NCBI GenBank assembly: GCA_016713275.1
Contig: JADJPL010000004.1
Location: 1 to 64,000, forward strand
Reading direction: 5' to 3'
DNA from: Haliscomenobacter sp.
GTDB lineage: Bacteria > Bacteroidota > Bacteroidia > Chitinophagales > Saprospiraceae
DNA: 64,000 nucleotides
The notes beneath the pieces are model-generated. The model was not told the DNA's origin. It did no database searches and saw nothing but the letters and a program-made list of their open reading frames with translations. Position 1 is the stretch's first letter. Each line of letters opens with the position of its first letter. A program made the position numbers and the translations under genes. Below are positions 10,136-18,224 of the stretch, piece after piece.

Positions 10136-11506
10136 ATGAAAAAAGGTCTCGTTCTCCTTCTCTTCCTCATTGCCTCCCAGCTGGGGCATGCCCAGTTTTC
10201 GCAAGCTGCCCGCGACAGCCTCGCCAAGCTCACCGCCCAGGATCACGCGCTGATGAAAGCGCAGATGGGCATCACCGCGCCCAACCGGAATGGGGCGTCT
10301 GGGGATCCCTCCTCCCCCACTGCCGCCAATCGGTACGAATCGAAAGTCCCCCCTTATACGCTTCCGGACCCACTGAGGTTGAAAAATGGAGTAGCCGTAA
10401 AAAATGCGGCCGATTGGTGGGCAAAACGCCGCCCGGAAATCGTGGATGATTTTGAACGGGAAATCTATGGCCGCCTTCCGGCAAAAATCCCGGCAACTAC
10501 CTGGATATTAGAACAAACACGGGACACCACAGTGGGCAGATATCCCATCAAGGAAAAATATTTAAAAGGAGTGGTGGACCATTCCGCTTTCCCCGAACTC
10601 AGCGTAGAGATCGAGTTGATGGTGGCCACTCCGGCGGGCGCAACCGGCCCGGTTCCCGTGGTGCTGGAGTTCGGGTTTATCCGCTCGCCTTTCCGGGCGC
10701 CCGCCGGCGCACCGGCCAATCCCATGATGGCTGCTGCCGAACCCGATTGGAAAGAGCAGCTGATTTCAAGAGGCTGGGGCTATGCGATCATCGTGCCTTC
10801 CAGCATCCAGGCAGATAACGGCGCCGGGCTCCGGCAGGGCATCATCGGACTGGTCAACAAAGGGCAACCGAGAAAGCCCGACGACTGGGGCGCATTGCGA
10901 GCCTGGGCATGGGGCGCCTCCAGAGCCATCGATTATTTTGAAACCGATAAAGATATCGACGCCAAGCGGATAGCGATCGAAGGATTGTCGCGCTACGGCA
11001 AGGCCGCGATCGTGGCCATGGCCTTTGAACCGAGGATCTCGCTGGGGTTCATTGGCTCTTCCGGGGCCGGAGGCGCCAAAATCTTGCGCCGGGATTTTGG
11101 AGAAAAGGTAGAAAACCTGGCTTCGACGGGAGAATACCATTGGTTCTGCGGTAATTTCATCAAATACGCCAGTTCCCTCACCCCCGCCGATCTGCCGGTG
11201 GACGCCCACGAGCTCGTCGCGCTGTGCGCGCCGAGGCCTGTCTTCATCAGCTCGGGGTCGCCGCAGGTAGAAGGCCAATGGGTGGATGCCAAAGGGATGT
11301 TTCTGGGCGCGGTACACGCAGGCCCGGTATATACCCTGCTGGGGAAAAAAGATTTGGGTACTTCCCAATTCCCGATGGTTGGCACGGCCTTATGCGACGG
11401 CGAAATAGCGTTCCGCCAGCACGCCGGCGGCCACACCACCGGCCCCAACTGGAGTACCTGGATCGCCTGGGCTTGCCGGTATTGGGGGGATTGCAAGTAC
11501 GACTAA
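10136..11506 (+). CDS. CE15 glucuronoyl methylesterase
   Basis: Cleaves the ester between 4-O-methyl-glucuronate side chains of xylan and lignin alcohols. The product has 456 residues with a signal peptide (MKKGLVLLLFLIASQLGHAQ), so it works outside the cytoplasm. The nucleophile motif GLSRYGKAA places Ser285 in the GxSRxGK signature of CE15. Further family marks are EYHWFCGNF, HELVALCAPRPVFISSG and the catalytic His region RQHAGGHTTGPNW. It is the first gene of the carbohydrate locus, has a LacI-type operator candidate 70 bp upstream, and is followed after 17 bp by an aldo/keto reductase. It complements the GH115 alpha-glucuronidase further on. The frame is intact. Confidence 0.9.
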   Translation: MKKGLVLLLFLIASQLGHAQFSQAARDSLAKLTAQDHALMKAQMGITAPNRNGASGDPSSPTAANRYESKVPPYTLPDPLRLKNGVAVKNAADWWAKRRPEIVDDFEREIYGRLPAKIPATTWILEQTRDTTVGRYPIKEKYLKGVVDHSAFPELSVEIELMVATPAGATGPVPVVLEFGFIRSPFRAPAGAPANPMMAAAEPDWKEQLISRGWGYAIIVPSSIQADNGAGLRQGIIGLVNKGQPRKPDDWGALRAWAWGASRAIDYFETDKDIDAKRIAIEGLSRYGKAAIVAMAFEPRISLGFIGSSGAGGAKILRRDFGEKVENLASTGEYHWFCGNFIKYASSLTPADLPVDAHELVALCAPRPVFISSGSPQVEGQWVDAKGMFLGAVHAGPVYTLLGKKDLGTSQFPMVGTALCDGEIAFRQHAGGHTTGPNWSTWIAWACRYWGDCKYD

Positions 11507-11523
11507 TAAAACCAACACCACAA

Positions 11524-12513
11524 ATGAAAAAGCGACTACTCGGCAAAACGGGGTTTGAAGTATCCGAAATCGGGTTGGGAACCTGGCAGGTGGGAGGAAA
11601 ATGGGGCAGCGCGTTTGATCATTCCCTCGCCGATTCGATCCTGAATGCCGCCATCGATAACGGCGTCAATTTCATCGATACCGCCGACGTGTACAGCGAC
11701 GGGGAGAGCGAAAAAGCGGTGGGGCGCCTCATCCGCTCCCGCAGCGAACGGATCTACGTCGCGACGAAATGCGGGCGAAAGCTGTCGCCCCACACCGATT
11801 CCTCCTACCAGCCCGGGGTGTTGCGCCAGTTTGTCGAGGATAGCCTGAAGAAGATGGGCCTGGAAACCCTGGACCTGATCCAGCTGCACTGTCCGCCCAC
11901 GGAAACCTACCGGCGGCCAGAAATTTTTGAGTTATTTGCCCGCTTAAAAGAAGAAGGAAAGATTCTGAACCTGGGCGTCAGCGTCGAAACAGTGGAAGAA
12001 GCCTTAAAAGCCATTGAATACGACAACGTTACCACGGTGCAGATCATCTTCAATATGTTCCGGCAGCGTCCGGCTGAACACTTCTTCGCCGAAGCGGCGA
12101 AGAAAAACGTCGGGATCATCGCCCGTGTACCCCTTGCCAGTGGGTTATTATCCGGAACGTATTCCCACGCCACTACCTTTGGCCAGCAGGATCACCGCAC
12201 GTTCAACCGAAACGGAGAAGCTTTCGACAAAGGCGAAACCTTTTCCGGGGTGAGCTACTCCAGGGGGCTGGAAGCCGTGGAGGAGTTAAAAAAGGTGTTC
12301 CCGGACCAGCCCAATTTATCCCCCGTTGCCCTAAAATGGATTTTAATGTTCCGGGAAGTAAGCTGCGTGATTCCCGGGGCGTCGAGGCCGGATCAGGTGG
12401 TTTCCAATTTGAAGCCGGCCGGGTTGCCGGATTTAACGATGGAGCAAATGGACGCAGTGAACCGCATTTACGCAGAACGTGTCTGGCCGGAGGTTTCCAA
12501 AGAGAAATGGTAG
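11524..12513 (+). CDS. Aldo/keto reductase (sugar dehydrogenase/reductase type)
   Basis: NAD(P)-linked oxidoreductase of 329 residues starting MKKRLLGKTGFEVSEIGLGT at 11524. The catalytic set is visible: Asp and Tyr in FIDTADVYSDGESE, Lys in VATKCG and His in LIQLHCP. The cofactor-binding end reads VIPGASRPDQVVSNL. An open frame continues upstream to 11224, but that part overlaps CE15 out of frame and is not coding. It follows CE15 by 17 bp and so is probably co-transcribed. In this setting a role in handling a released sugar is likely; the substrate cannot be read from the sequence. Cytoplasmic, no signal peptide. Confidence 0.88.
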   Translation: MKKRLLGKTGFEVSEIGLGTWQVGGKWGSAFDHSLADSILNAAIDNGVNFIDTADVYSDGESEKAVGRLIRSRSERIYVATKCGRKLSPHTDSSYQPGVLRQFVEDSLKKMGLETLDLIQLHCPPTETYRRPEIFELFARLKEEGKILNLGVSVETVEEALKAIEYDNVTTVQIIFNMFRQRPAEHFFAEAAKKNVGIIARVPLASGLLSGTYSHATTFGQQDHRTFNRNGEAFDKGETFSGVSYSRGLEAVEELKKVFPDQPNLSPVALKWILMFREVSCVIPGASRPDQVVSNLKPAGLPDLTMEQMDAVNRIYAERVWPEVSKEKW

Positions 12514-12538
12514 ATGCTGCTCGCTGAGTTCAGCCCTT

Positions 12539-12632
12539 GGGCTTGTCTCAAAAGACCGTTCTTTGCTCCCTGCGTGAAATTTTATTTTCTTTTTTACGGC
12601 CTTGGGCAAAAACCATCTTTTGAGACAGGCCC
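12539..12632. repeat. Dispersed palindromic element, copy 1
   Basis: Ends GGGCTTGTCTCAAAAGA (12539-12555) and its inverted partner (12616-12632) pair at 16 of 17 positions. The inner part (TTCTTTGCTCCC... then GAAATTTTATTTTCTTTTTT, about 12559-12595) is nearly identical to copy 2 at 17995. It starts 26 bp after the aldo/keto reductase stop. Confidence 0.75.
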
Positions 12633-13010
12633 GTTCTTGGTCAAAAAACCGATACTCCAAAAAATCGTTTTTTTGCCGTAAACTCTTAACTACAAATACC
12701 TGCATATCACTTTATTGAAAAACTTAAACCGATTGCTTTCTTATGGGGCGGACAGACCCAGTCTTCTTCCTTTTTTGCACGTACCCTTACCCCTGAAAGC
12801 CCCCGAAAAGGGATAGCAAGACCCTGAGGTATCGGGGCATACCGCTAGATTATGGAAAAAAACCTCAAAACCCCGGGAATCCCCTCCTGCATTTGGCCGC
12901 CTTCCGCGCCTTTTAATCCACCTACAGGGCAAAACGGTTGATTTATCAGGTCTTGCCCCTCATTCCCTTTTGGGGTGGAGCGCGGTTTGATTTTTTATAA
13001 AAAAAAATTA
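12633..13010. other. Intergenic stretch between palindromic element and susC promoter
   Basis: No gene, RNA or clear repeat was recognised in these 378 bp. They lead into the A/T-rich susC promoter and could carry a long leader or upstream control sites. Confidence 0.35.
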
Positions 13011-13051
13011 TGCAATCGGTTTCAAAAAACAGATTCGTTTGCTTACCTTTG
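13011..13051 (+). promoter_or_regulatory. susC promoter with overlapping LacI-type operator
   Basis: TACCTTTG (13044-13051) matches the Bacteroidota -7 element TAnnTTTG. A TTTC at 13020-13023, 20 bp upstream, stands at the -33 place. It lies inside TGCAATCGGTTTCA (13011-13024), an AATCGRTT-centred near-palindrome. Binding there would cover the -33 region. The susC ATG is 47 bp downstream of the -7 element. Confidence 0.55.
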
Positions 13052-13097
13052 GCTAGGCTGAATAATATTCGGAAACTAACTGACAAAAAAAACAGCA

Positions 13098-16000
13098 ATG
13101 CGAAACAACTCACAACCTTTTCCGAGACCAGGCCGCCTATGGAAGGCAGCCCAGGATCTGCTCATTTCCCCGAGCATACTTCGTTCTGTTGAGAGCAGCC
13201 GGAGCCTGTTGAAGCGCGTCGCCTTATGCGCGTTCCTGGCTATCACCGGCTTAGGATTTACATCGATGGCAGCCCAGGACCTTATGATCAAAGGCGTTGT
13301 TAAAGACGAAACCGGATTGACCATGCCCGGTGCAACGGTTGTCGTGAAAGGCACGTCAACAGGGACCGTAACGGACCTCAACGGCGCCTTTTCGCTGGAA
13401 GCGCCCAGAGGAAGCACCCTGGTCATTTCGTTTACCGGCTATGGAAGCCAGGAATTCGTCGTTAACGACAACACGCCGCTCAACGTCACCCTGACGCCTG
13501 AAACGGTCATGTTACAAGAATTGGTTGTAGTGGGTTATGGCGCCCAGCGAAGGGAAGCCGTTACCGGCTCGGTGGCCTCCTTGGGCGGCGAGATGTTGCG
13601 CGAAGTGCCTTCGTCCAACGTTTCCCAGGCCCTGCAGGGCCGTTTGCCCGGCGTAGAGATTTCGCAGGTGAACACCAAACCCGGCGCGTCGACACAAATC
13701 CGTATCCGCGGCTCCCGCTCGCTGACGGCCAGCAACGACCCCTTAATCGTACTGGATGGCATTCCGTTTGCCGGGTCGTTTGCCGACATTAACCCAGGCG
13801 ACGTGAAGAGCATTGACATCCTCAAGGATGCTTCCGCTACCGCCATTTACGGCTCCAGGGGCGCCAACGGGGTTATCCTGATCTCCACTTACAAAGGCCA
13901 AAAAGGCCAAAAAGCCCGGGTTAGCTACAATAGCTTTATCGGCGCTAAAGAAGTTTTCTCCAAGTACCCCATGATGGATGGTCCGGAATTTGTGGCGCTT
14001 CGCAAAGCCGCCGGTCTGTATTCCAATGGAGTAGATGAAAATGACGCGGTGAATTTTGACTGGCAGGACGCCCTGTACCGGACCGGAATTTACTCCAACC
14101 AGAACCTGAGCATCACGAGCGGCACCGAACGCGGCTCCTACAATTTTGGCTTCGGGTACAACAAGGAAGAAGCAGTGCTTCCAGGTCAGGAATTCGAGCG
14201 TTTTTCATTGAACGGCTCTATCGATCAGGAGGTTGGCGAATTGTTCCGCTTTGGTATTAACACCTATACCAGTTACACCCGTTCTTTGGGCAATGGTTTT
14301 GACCTTTACCAAAACTTGAGTACCACTCCGATTGCCGACCCATACAACGCAGACGGCACGCTGAAAAGAACCGTCAGGATGGCCCTCGATGAAAACTGGG
14401 TCCGCACGCAGGAAACCATGGACGGGCTAGGCGATTCCTGGATCGACTTAGGCAAAAACTTTGGCTCTACCAATAACCTGTATGGAGAAGTAAAAATTCC
14501 CGGGATCGAAGGCTTGAAATACCGCCTTAATGCCGGCTTGAACTACCGCATCTCCACCGGCGGCGGCTACACGGGAGAAGGGGTATTTAACACCAACCCA
14601 ACTACCCTGTCTTCTGCTTCTATTAACAACTCGCTCTTTACCAGCTGGGTGATTGAAAACGTGCTGACCTACGACCGCATCTTTGCCGGCAAACACAATT
14701 TGAACCTGACCGCGTTATATTCTGCTCAGGAAGACCGGTTCAACAGTTCTTCCGCGAGCGCCCGCGACATTCCCTCCGACGCGTTCCAGTTTTATAACCT
14801 CGGACAGGCGCTGGGCGAAGTTACTTTAGGCCAGGGCAACTTCAACGAGAGCGGATTGATTTCTTATATGGGCCGCGCAATGTATTCCTTCAATGGCCGC
14901 TACATGCTGACGGCCACGTTGCGCTCCGATGCCTCGTCCCGCCTTGCCAAAGGAAACCAATGGCATACCTATCCTGCTGTTTCGGCTGGCTGGAACATCA
15001 GCGAAGAACCGTTCATGCAGGGGGTAAAAGTGATCGACCGGTTGAAATTGCGCGCCGGCTGGGGGCAAACGTCCAACCAGGCGATCAACCCCTACGCTAC
15101 CCTTGGCGCTTTGGGAACCCGGAACTACAACTTCGGCAGCGCTTTTGTAACAGGGTATCTCGTCACTCAATTGCCGAACACCAACCTGGGTTGGGAATTC
15201 TCGAATACCGCCAACGTCGGCGTGGACTTTGACCTGTTCAACAACCGCCTTTCGGGTACGGTAGAGTATTATGTCACGAATACCAAGGACATCCTTTTGA
15301 GCGTAGGTCTGCCCAGTACCTCTGGGGTGAGCAGCTATACAGCTAACATTGGAGAAACAAAAAACACCGGGGTGGAAGTTTCGCTGAATGGGGTCCTTGT
15401 TAAAAGCAATAGCGGCTTAACCTGGGAAGCGGGCATCAACGTCTATTCGAACAAAAACGAATTGGTCGCCCTGGCTTCCGGGCAAACCCGAAATGAAGGC
15501 AATGCCTGGTTTGTGGGGCATCCGATCAACGTCATCTTTGACTACGAGAAAATAGGACTTTGGCAGGATGAAGATCCGTTCCTGACGGTATACGAACCCG
15601 GCGGAAACGTCGGTATGATCAAGGTGAAATATACAGGCGGATTTAATGCCGATGGGTCCCCCGTAAGGCGGATTGGCCCTGATGACCGGCAAATCATTGA
15701 CGTGAATCCTGATTTCCAGGGGGGCTTCAACACCCGGCTCACCTATAAAGGATTTGACCTGGGCGCCGTTGGCGTTTTCCAAAGCGGCGGTACCCTGGTT
15801 AGTACCCTCTATGGATCGGGCGGTTACCTCAACCTGATGAGCGGCCGGAGAAACAACGTAAAAGTGGATTACTGGACGGCAGAGAACCCCGATGCCAAGT
15901 ACCCCAAACCAGGAGGTCTGGCAAGTGGCGATAATCCCAAGTACGGCTCTACGCTGGGTTATTTCGACGCCACCTTCCTCAAAGTGCGGTCGATTACCCT

Positions 16001-16250
16001 TGGATACGATCTCAAACACGCCTTGCTGAAGTCTTCCAGCCTCGTTAACCGGATGCGGGTTTATGCCGTGGTAGAAAACCCGTTCGTCCTGTTCTCGCCC
16101 TACTACAAAGAATCCAAAATGGATCCGGAAACCAACTCGTATGGCAACCAAAACCAAGCCGTAGCTGGTTACCAAAGCCGTATTTTGGTTATCGGTACCA
16201 ACACGCCGACCACCCGCAATTTCCTGATTGGTCTTAATGTCACCTTCTAA
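13098..16250 (+). CDS. SusC-like TonB-dependent outer-membrane receptor
   Basis: Outer-membrane pore that imports glycan fragments with its SusD partner, powered by TonB. The 1,050 residues begin with an unusually long charged leader, a hydrophobic signal (RVALCAFLAITGLGFTSMAAQ), then the carboxypeptidase-D-like domain (IKGVVKDETGLTMPGATVVV, about 65-140), a TonB-box region (LQELVVVGYGAQRREAVTGS), the plug (ending IDILKDASATAIYGSRGANG) and a beta barrel closing with RNFLIGLNVTF, whose terminal Phe is the assembly signal. The start at 13098 follows an A-rich leader; a later internal start near the signal core is possible. It is 18 bp ahead of SusD. Intact and confidently assigned to the family; the glycan is inferred from neighbours. 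Confidence 0.96.
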   Translation: MRNNSQPFPRPGRLWKAAQDLLISPSILRSVESSRSLLKRVALCAFLAITGLGFTSMAAQDLMIKGVVKDETGLTMPGATVVVKGTSTGTVTDLNGAFSLEAPRGSTLVISFTGYGSQEFVVNDNTPLNVTLTPETVMLQELVVVGYGAQRREAVTGSVASLGGEMLREVPSSNVSQALQGRLPGVEISQVNTKPGASTQIRIRGSRSLTASNDPLIVLDGIPFAGSFADINPGDVKSIDILKDASATAIYGSRGANGVILISTYKGQKGQKARVSYNSFIGAKEVFSKYPMMDGPEFVALRKAAGLYSNGVDENDAVNFDWQDALYRTGIYSNQNLSITSGTERGSYNFGFGYNKEEAVLPGQEFERFSLNGSIDQEVGELFRFGINTYTSYTRSLGNGFDLYQNLSTTPIADPYNADGTLKRTVRMALDENWVRTQETMDGLGDSWIDLGKNFGSTNNLYGEVKIPGIEGLKYRLNAGLNYRISTGGGYTGEGVFNTNPTTLSSASINNSLFTSWVIENVLTYDRIFAGKHNLNLTALYSAQEDRFNSSSASARDIPSDAFQFYNLGQALGEVTLGQGNFNESGLISYMGRAMYSFNGRYMLTATLRSDASSRLAKGNQWHTYPAVSAGWNISEEPFMQGVKVIDRLKLRAGWGQTSNQAINPYATLGALGTRNYNFGSAFVTGYLVTQLPNTNLGWEFSNTANVGVDFDLFNNRLSGTVEYYVTNTKDILLSVGLPSTSGVSSYTANIGETKNTGVEVSLNGVLVKSNSGLTWEAGINVYSNKNELVALASGQTRNEGNAWFVGHPINVIFDYEKIGLWQDEDPFLTVYEPGGNVGMIKVKYTGGFNADGSPVRRIGPDDRQIIDVNPDFQGGFNTRLTYKGFDLGAVGVFQSGGTLVSTLYGSGGYLNLMSGRRNNVKVDYWTAENPDAKYPKPGGLASGDNPKYGSTLGYFDATFLKVRSITLGYDLKHALLKSSSLVNRMRVYAVVENPFVLFSPYYKESKMDPETNSYGNQNQAVAGYQSRILVIGTNTPTTRNFLIGLNVTF

Positions 16251-16268
16251 TTAATAAAATGATTAACC

Positions 16269-17968
16269 ATGAAACGATTTCATATAAAAGCTTTTTTGGG
16301 GACCCTCGTCCTCACGGTGCTCATGGCCGCTTGCTCCGAAGATATTTTGGTAGAGCAGCCGCGCAGCATTTTTGAGCCTGGTTTTTTCAAGACTGAAAAA
16401 GGGGTTCAAGGTGGTATCACTTCCCTGTACGCGCATTTGCGCTATATCTATGGGCAGGCCTACTACTATAATTCCACCCAAACGGGTACAGATGAAGCCA
16501 CCTGGGCTCAGAGCGCCGATGGAAACTTTAAGGACGCCGACCTTTCCGGCGTAGGAACCCTCAGCTCGACCAGCAGCCGCAGCGACGTATTATGGGGCAC
16601 GGCTTTTTCGAACATCAACACCGCCAGCGGTATTATTGAAAATGCGGAGGATGTCGGTATTTCAGCTGCCCTCATCGCCGAAGCCCGGTTCTTCCGCGCG
16701 TTCGACTATTTCCTGCTCGTTCAGACCTTCGGCGGGGTACCCCTCGATCTGGGCTCTGGCGAACTGAAGTTCAACACCAGCCCGGTGAGAACCTCCGTTC
16801 GAAACACCGTACCCGAAGTTTACACCAAGGCCATTTTCCCCGACCTGCTCAAAGCGGCTACGGACCTTCCGGAAGTTGGACGCGTCACCGGCGGCGTAAC
16901 CAAAACCCTCGCCCGCCTCTATTTGGCAAAAGCTTACCTGACCTACGCCTGGTGGCTGGAGAATCCAAAGAACATTCCTACCTTCCCGGAAACTGCCCGG
17001 ACCGATCCCGATGGCAAAAACGCCCAATATTATTACCAGCAAGCATACGACGTGGCGACTACCGCTATTGAAAATCCAGGCCCGTTCAAACTCCAACCCA
17101 CCTTCTACGACCTGAATCTGGGCTCGAACGACCGCAACAGCGAAATCTTGCTCTATGCCGACCACACCGAAGCTAGCGAGAAATACAACGGAGGAAGCCT
17201 TACGTTTGGCGGCGGCGGCGCTCCCGATAACTTCGCCGTCTGGATGATGACCTGGAACTATACCGAACTCAGAAGCTATTCCAAATCAGACGGAACCGGC
17301 TCTATTAGCTCCGTCCAACGCGAAGCAGAACAGCATCTGGGCCGCCCCTGGACGCGGATGTGCCCCACGATCAACGTCATTGAGAAAACCTTTGCCGACA
17401 AGACGAACGATTCCCGCTACGACGGTACCTTCACCACCACCTACCGCGGCAACTGGCCCAAAGGCGGCGTTACGAATGCCGTTTTATACAATGCCAACAA
17501 CCTGGAGGTCCGCCCTGGAGACGCCATCCTGCCGCCGAAGCAGCTGTCAAAGGCGCAACCACCAAAGCGGGCAAATCCGCCAGAGAATTGGTGAACGTAC
17601 TCCGCGCCCGCGCCGGTAAATGGCGTTGGGACAACAACGGCAACAAAGCCAAAGCCGAAGACCGCAGCGCAGAGATGATGGCCGCCACGCCAACAACCAT
17701 CGACATCGACTTCATCCTGGCAGAACGCTCGCGTGAATTCTATGCCGAAGGCTACCGCTGGTTTGACCTCGCCCGCACACAGAAATGGGCCGAACTGGCT
17801 GGTTCGTTTGAAATCTGCGGACCCACCAAAGGCGACCATACGCCCGTAAAATACACGCGCGACATTCAGCCCTTCCACTATCTGCGCCCAATTCCTCAAG
17901 GCCAGCTAGATGGGATGGAATTGACCGCTGACGAAAAGAAAGCGTATCAGAATCCGGGGTATAACTAA
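16269..17968 (+). CDS. SusD-like glycan-binding lipoprotein (one frameshift)
   Basis: Surface lipoprotein that closes the SusC pore and binds oligosaccharides. The signal ends LMAACSEDILVEQP: lipobox Cys22 is followed by Ser-Glu-Asp, an acidic run like the Bacteroidota surface-export signal. The helical SusD core with TPR-like repeats is readable throughout (for example EARFFRAFDYFLLVQTFGGV and TLARLYLAKAYLTYAWWLEN). The frame breaks near 17520-17545; one added base turns the tail into ILPAAEAAVKGATTKAG and leads into VNVLRARAG...ILAERSREFYAEGYRWFDLA, the typical SusD C-terminal part, ending GYN at 17968. Repaired length is about 566 residues. It sits 18 bp after SusC. The break is probably a base-calling error because both halves are well conserved. 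Confidence 0.92.
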
Positions 17969-17994
17969 TACCATGACCGGAACTGTTACCAAAA

Positions 17995-18161
17995 CCTTTG
18001 GGGCTGTCTCAAAAGACCAATCTTTGCCACCGGCATGAAATTTTATTTTCTTTTTTCAATTCTAATTAAAAATTGCTCTGCAATTTTTAATTAGAATTGA
18101 AAAAAGAAAATATTTTTTGGTCGCCAGGGGCGAAGACGGTCTTTTGAGACAGTCTCAAAGG
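17995..18161. repeat. Dispersed palindromic element, copy 2, with 33-bp perfect stem
   Basis: Outer arms of 24 bp (17995-18018 and 18138-18161, two mismatches) carry GGCTGTCTCAAAAGACC. Inside, 18044-18076 and 18080-18112 form a perfect 33-bp inverted repeat around the loop TCT, with the core TTGCTCTGCAA shared with copy 3. Located 26 bp after the SusD stop, it would fold into a very stable hairpin and could end or stabilise the susCD transcript. Confidence 0.85.
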
Positions 18162-18224
18162 TTTTTTTGTTGCGCGGAGTTGTGCGTAATTTTAATCCTA
18201 ATAGCTTCCTAATACGCATTCCCG

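Noticed and set aside
11224..11523. 100-residue N-terminal extension of the first aldo/keto reductase
   Set aside because: It overlaps CE15 out of frame and lacks family similarity; the enzyme fold starts at 11524.
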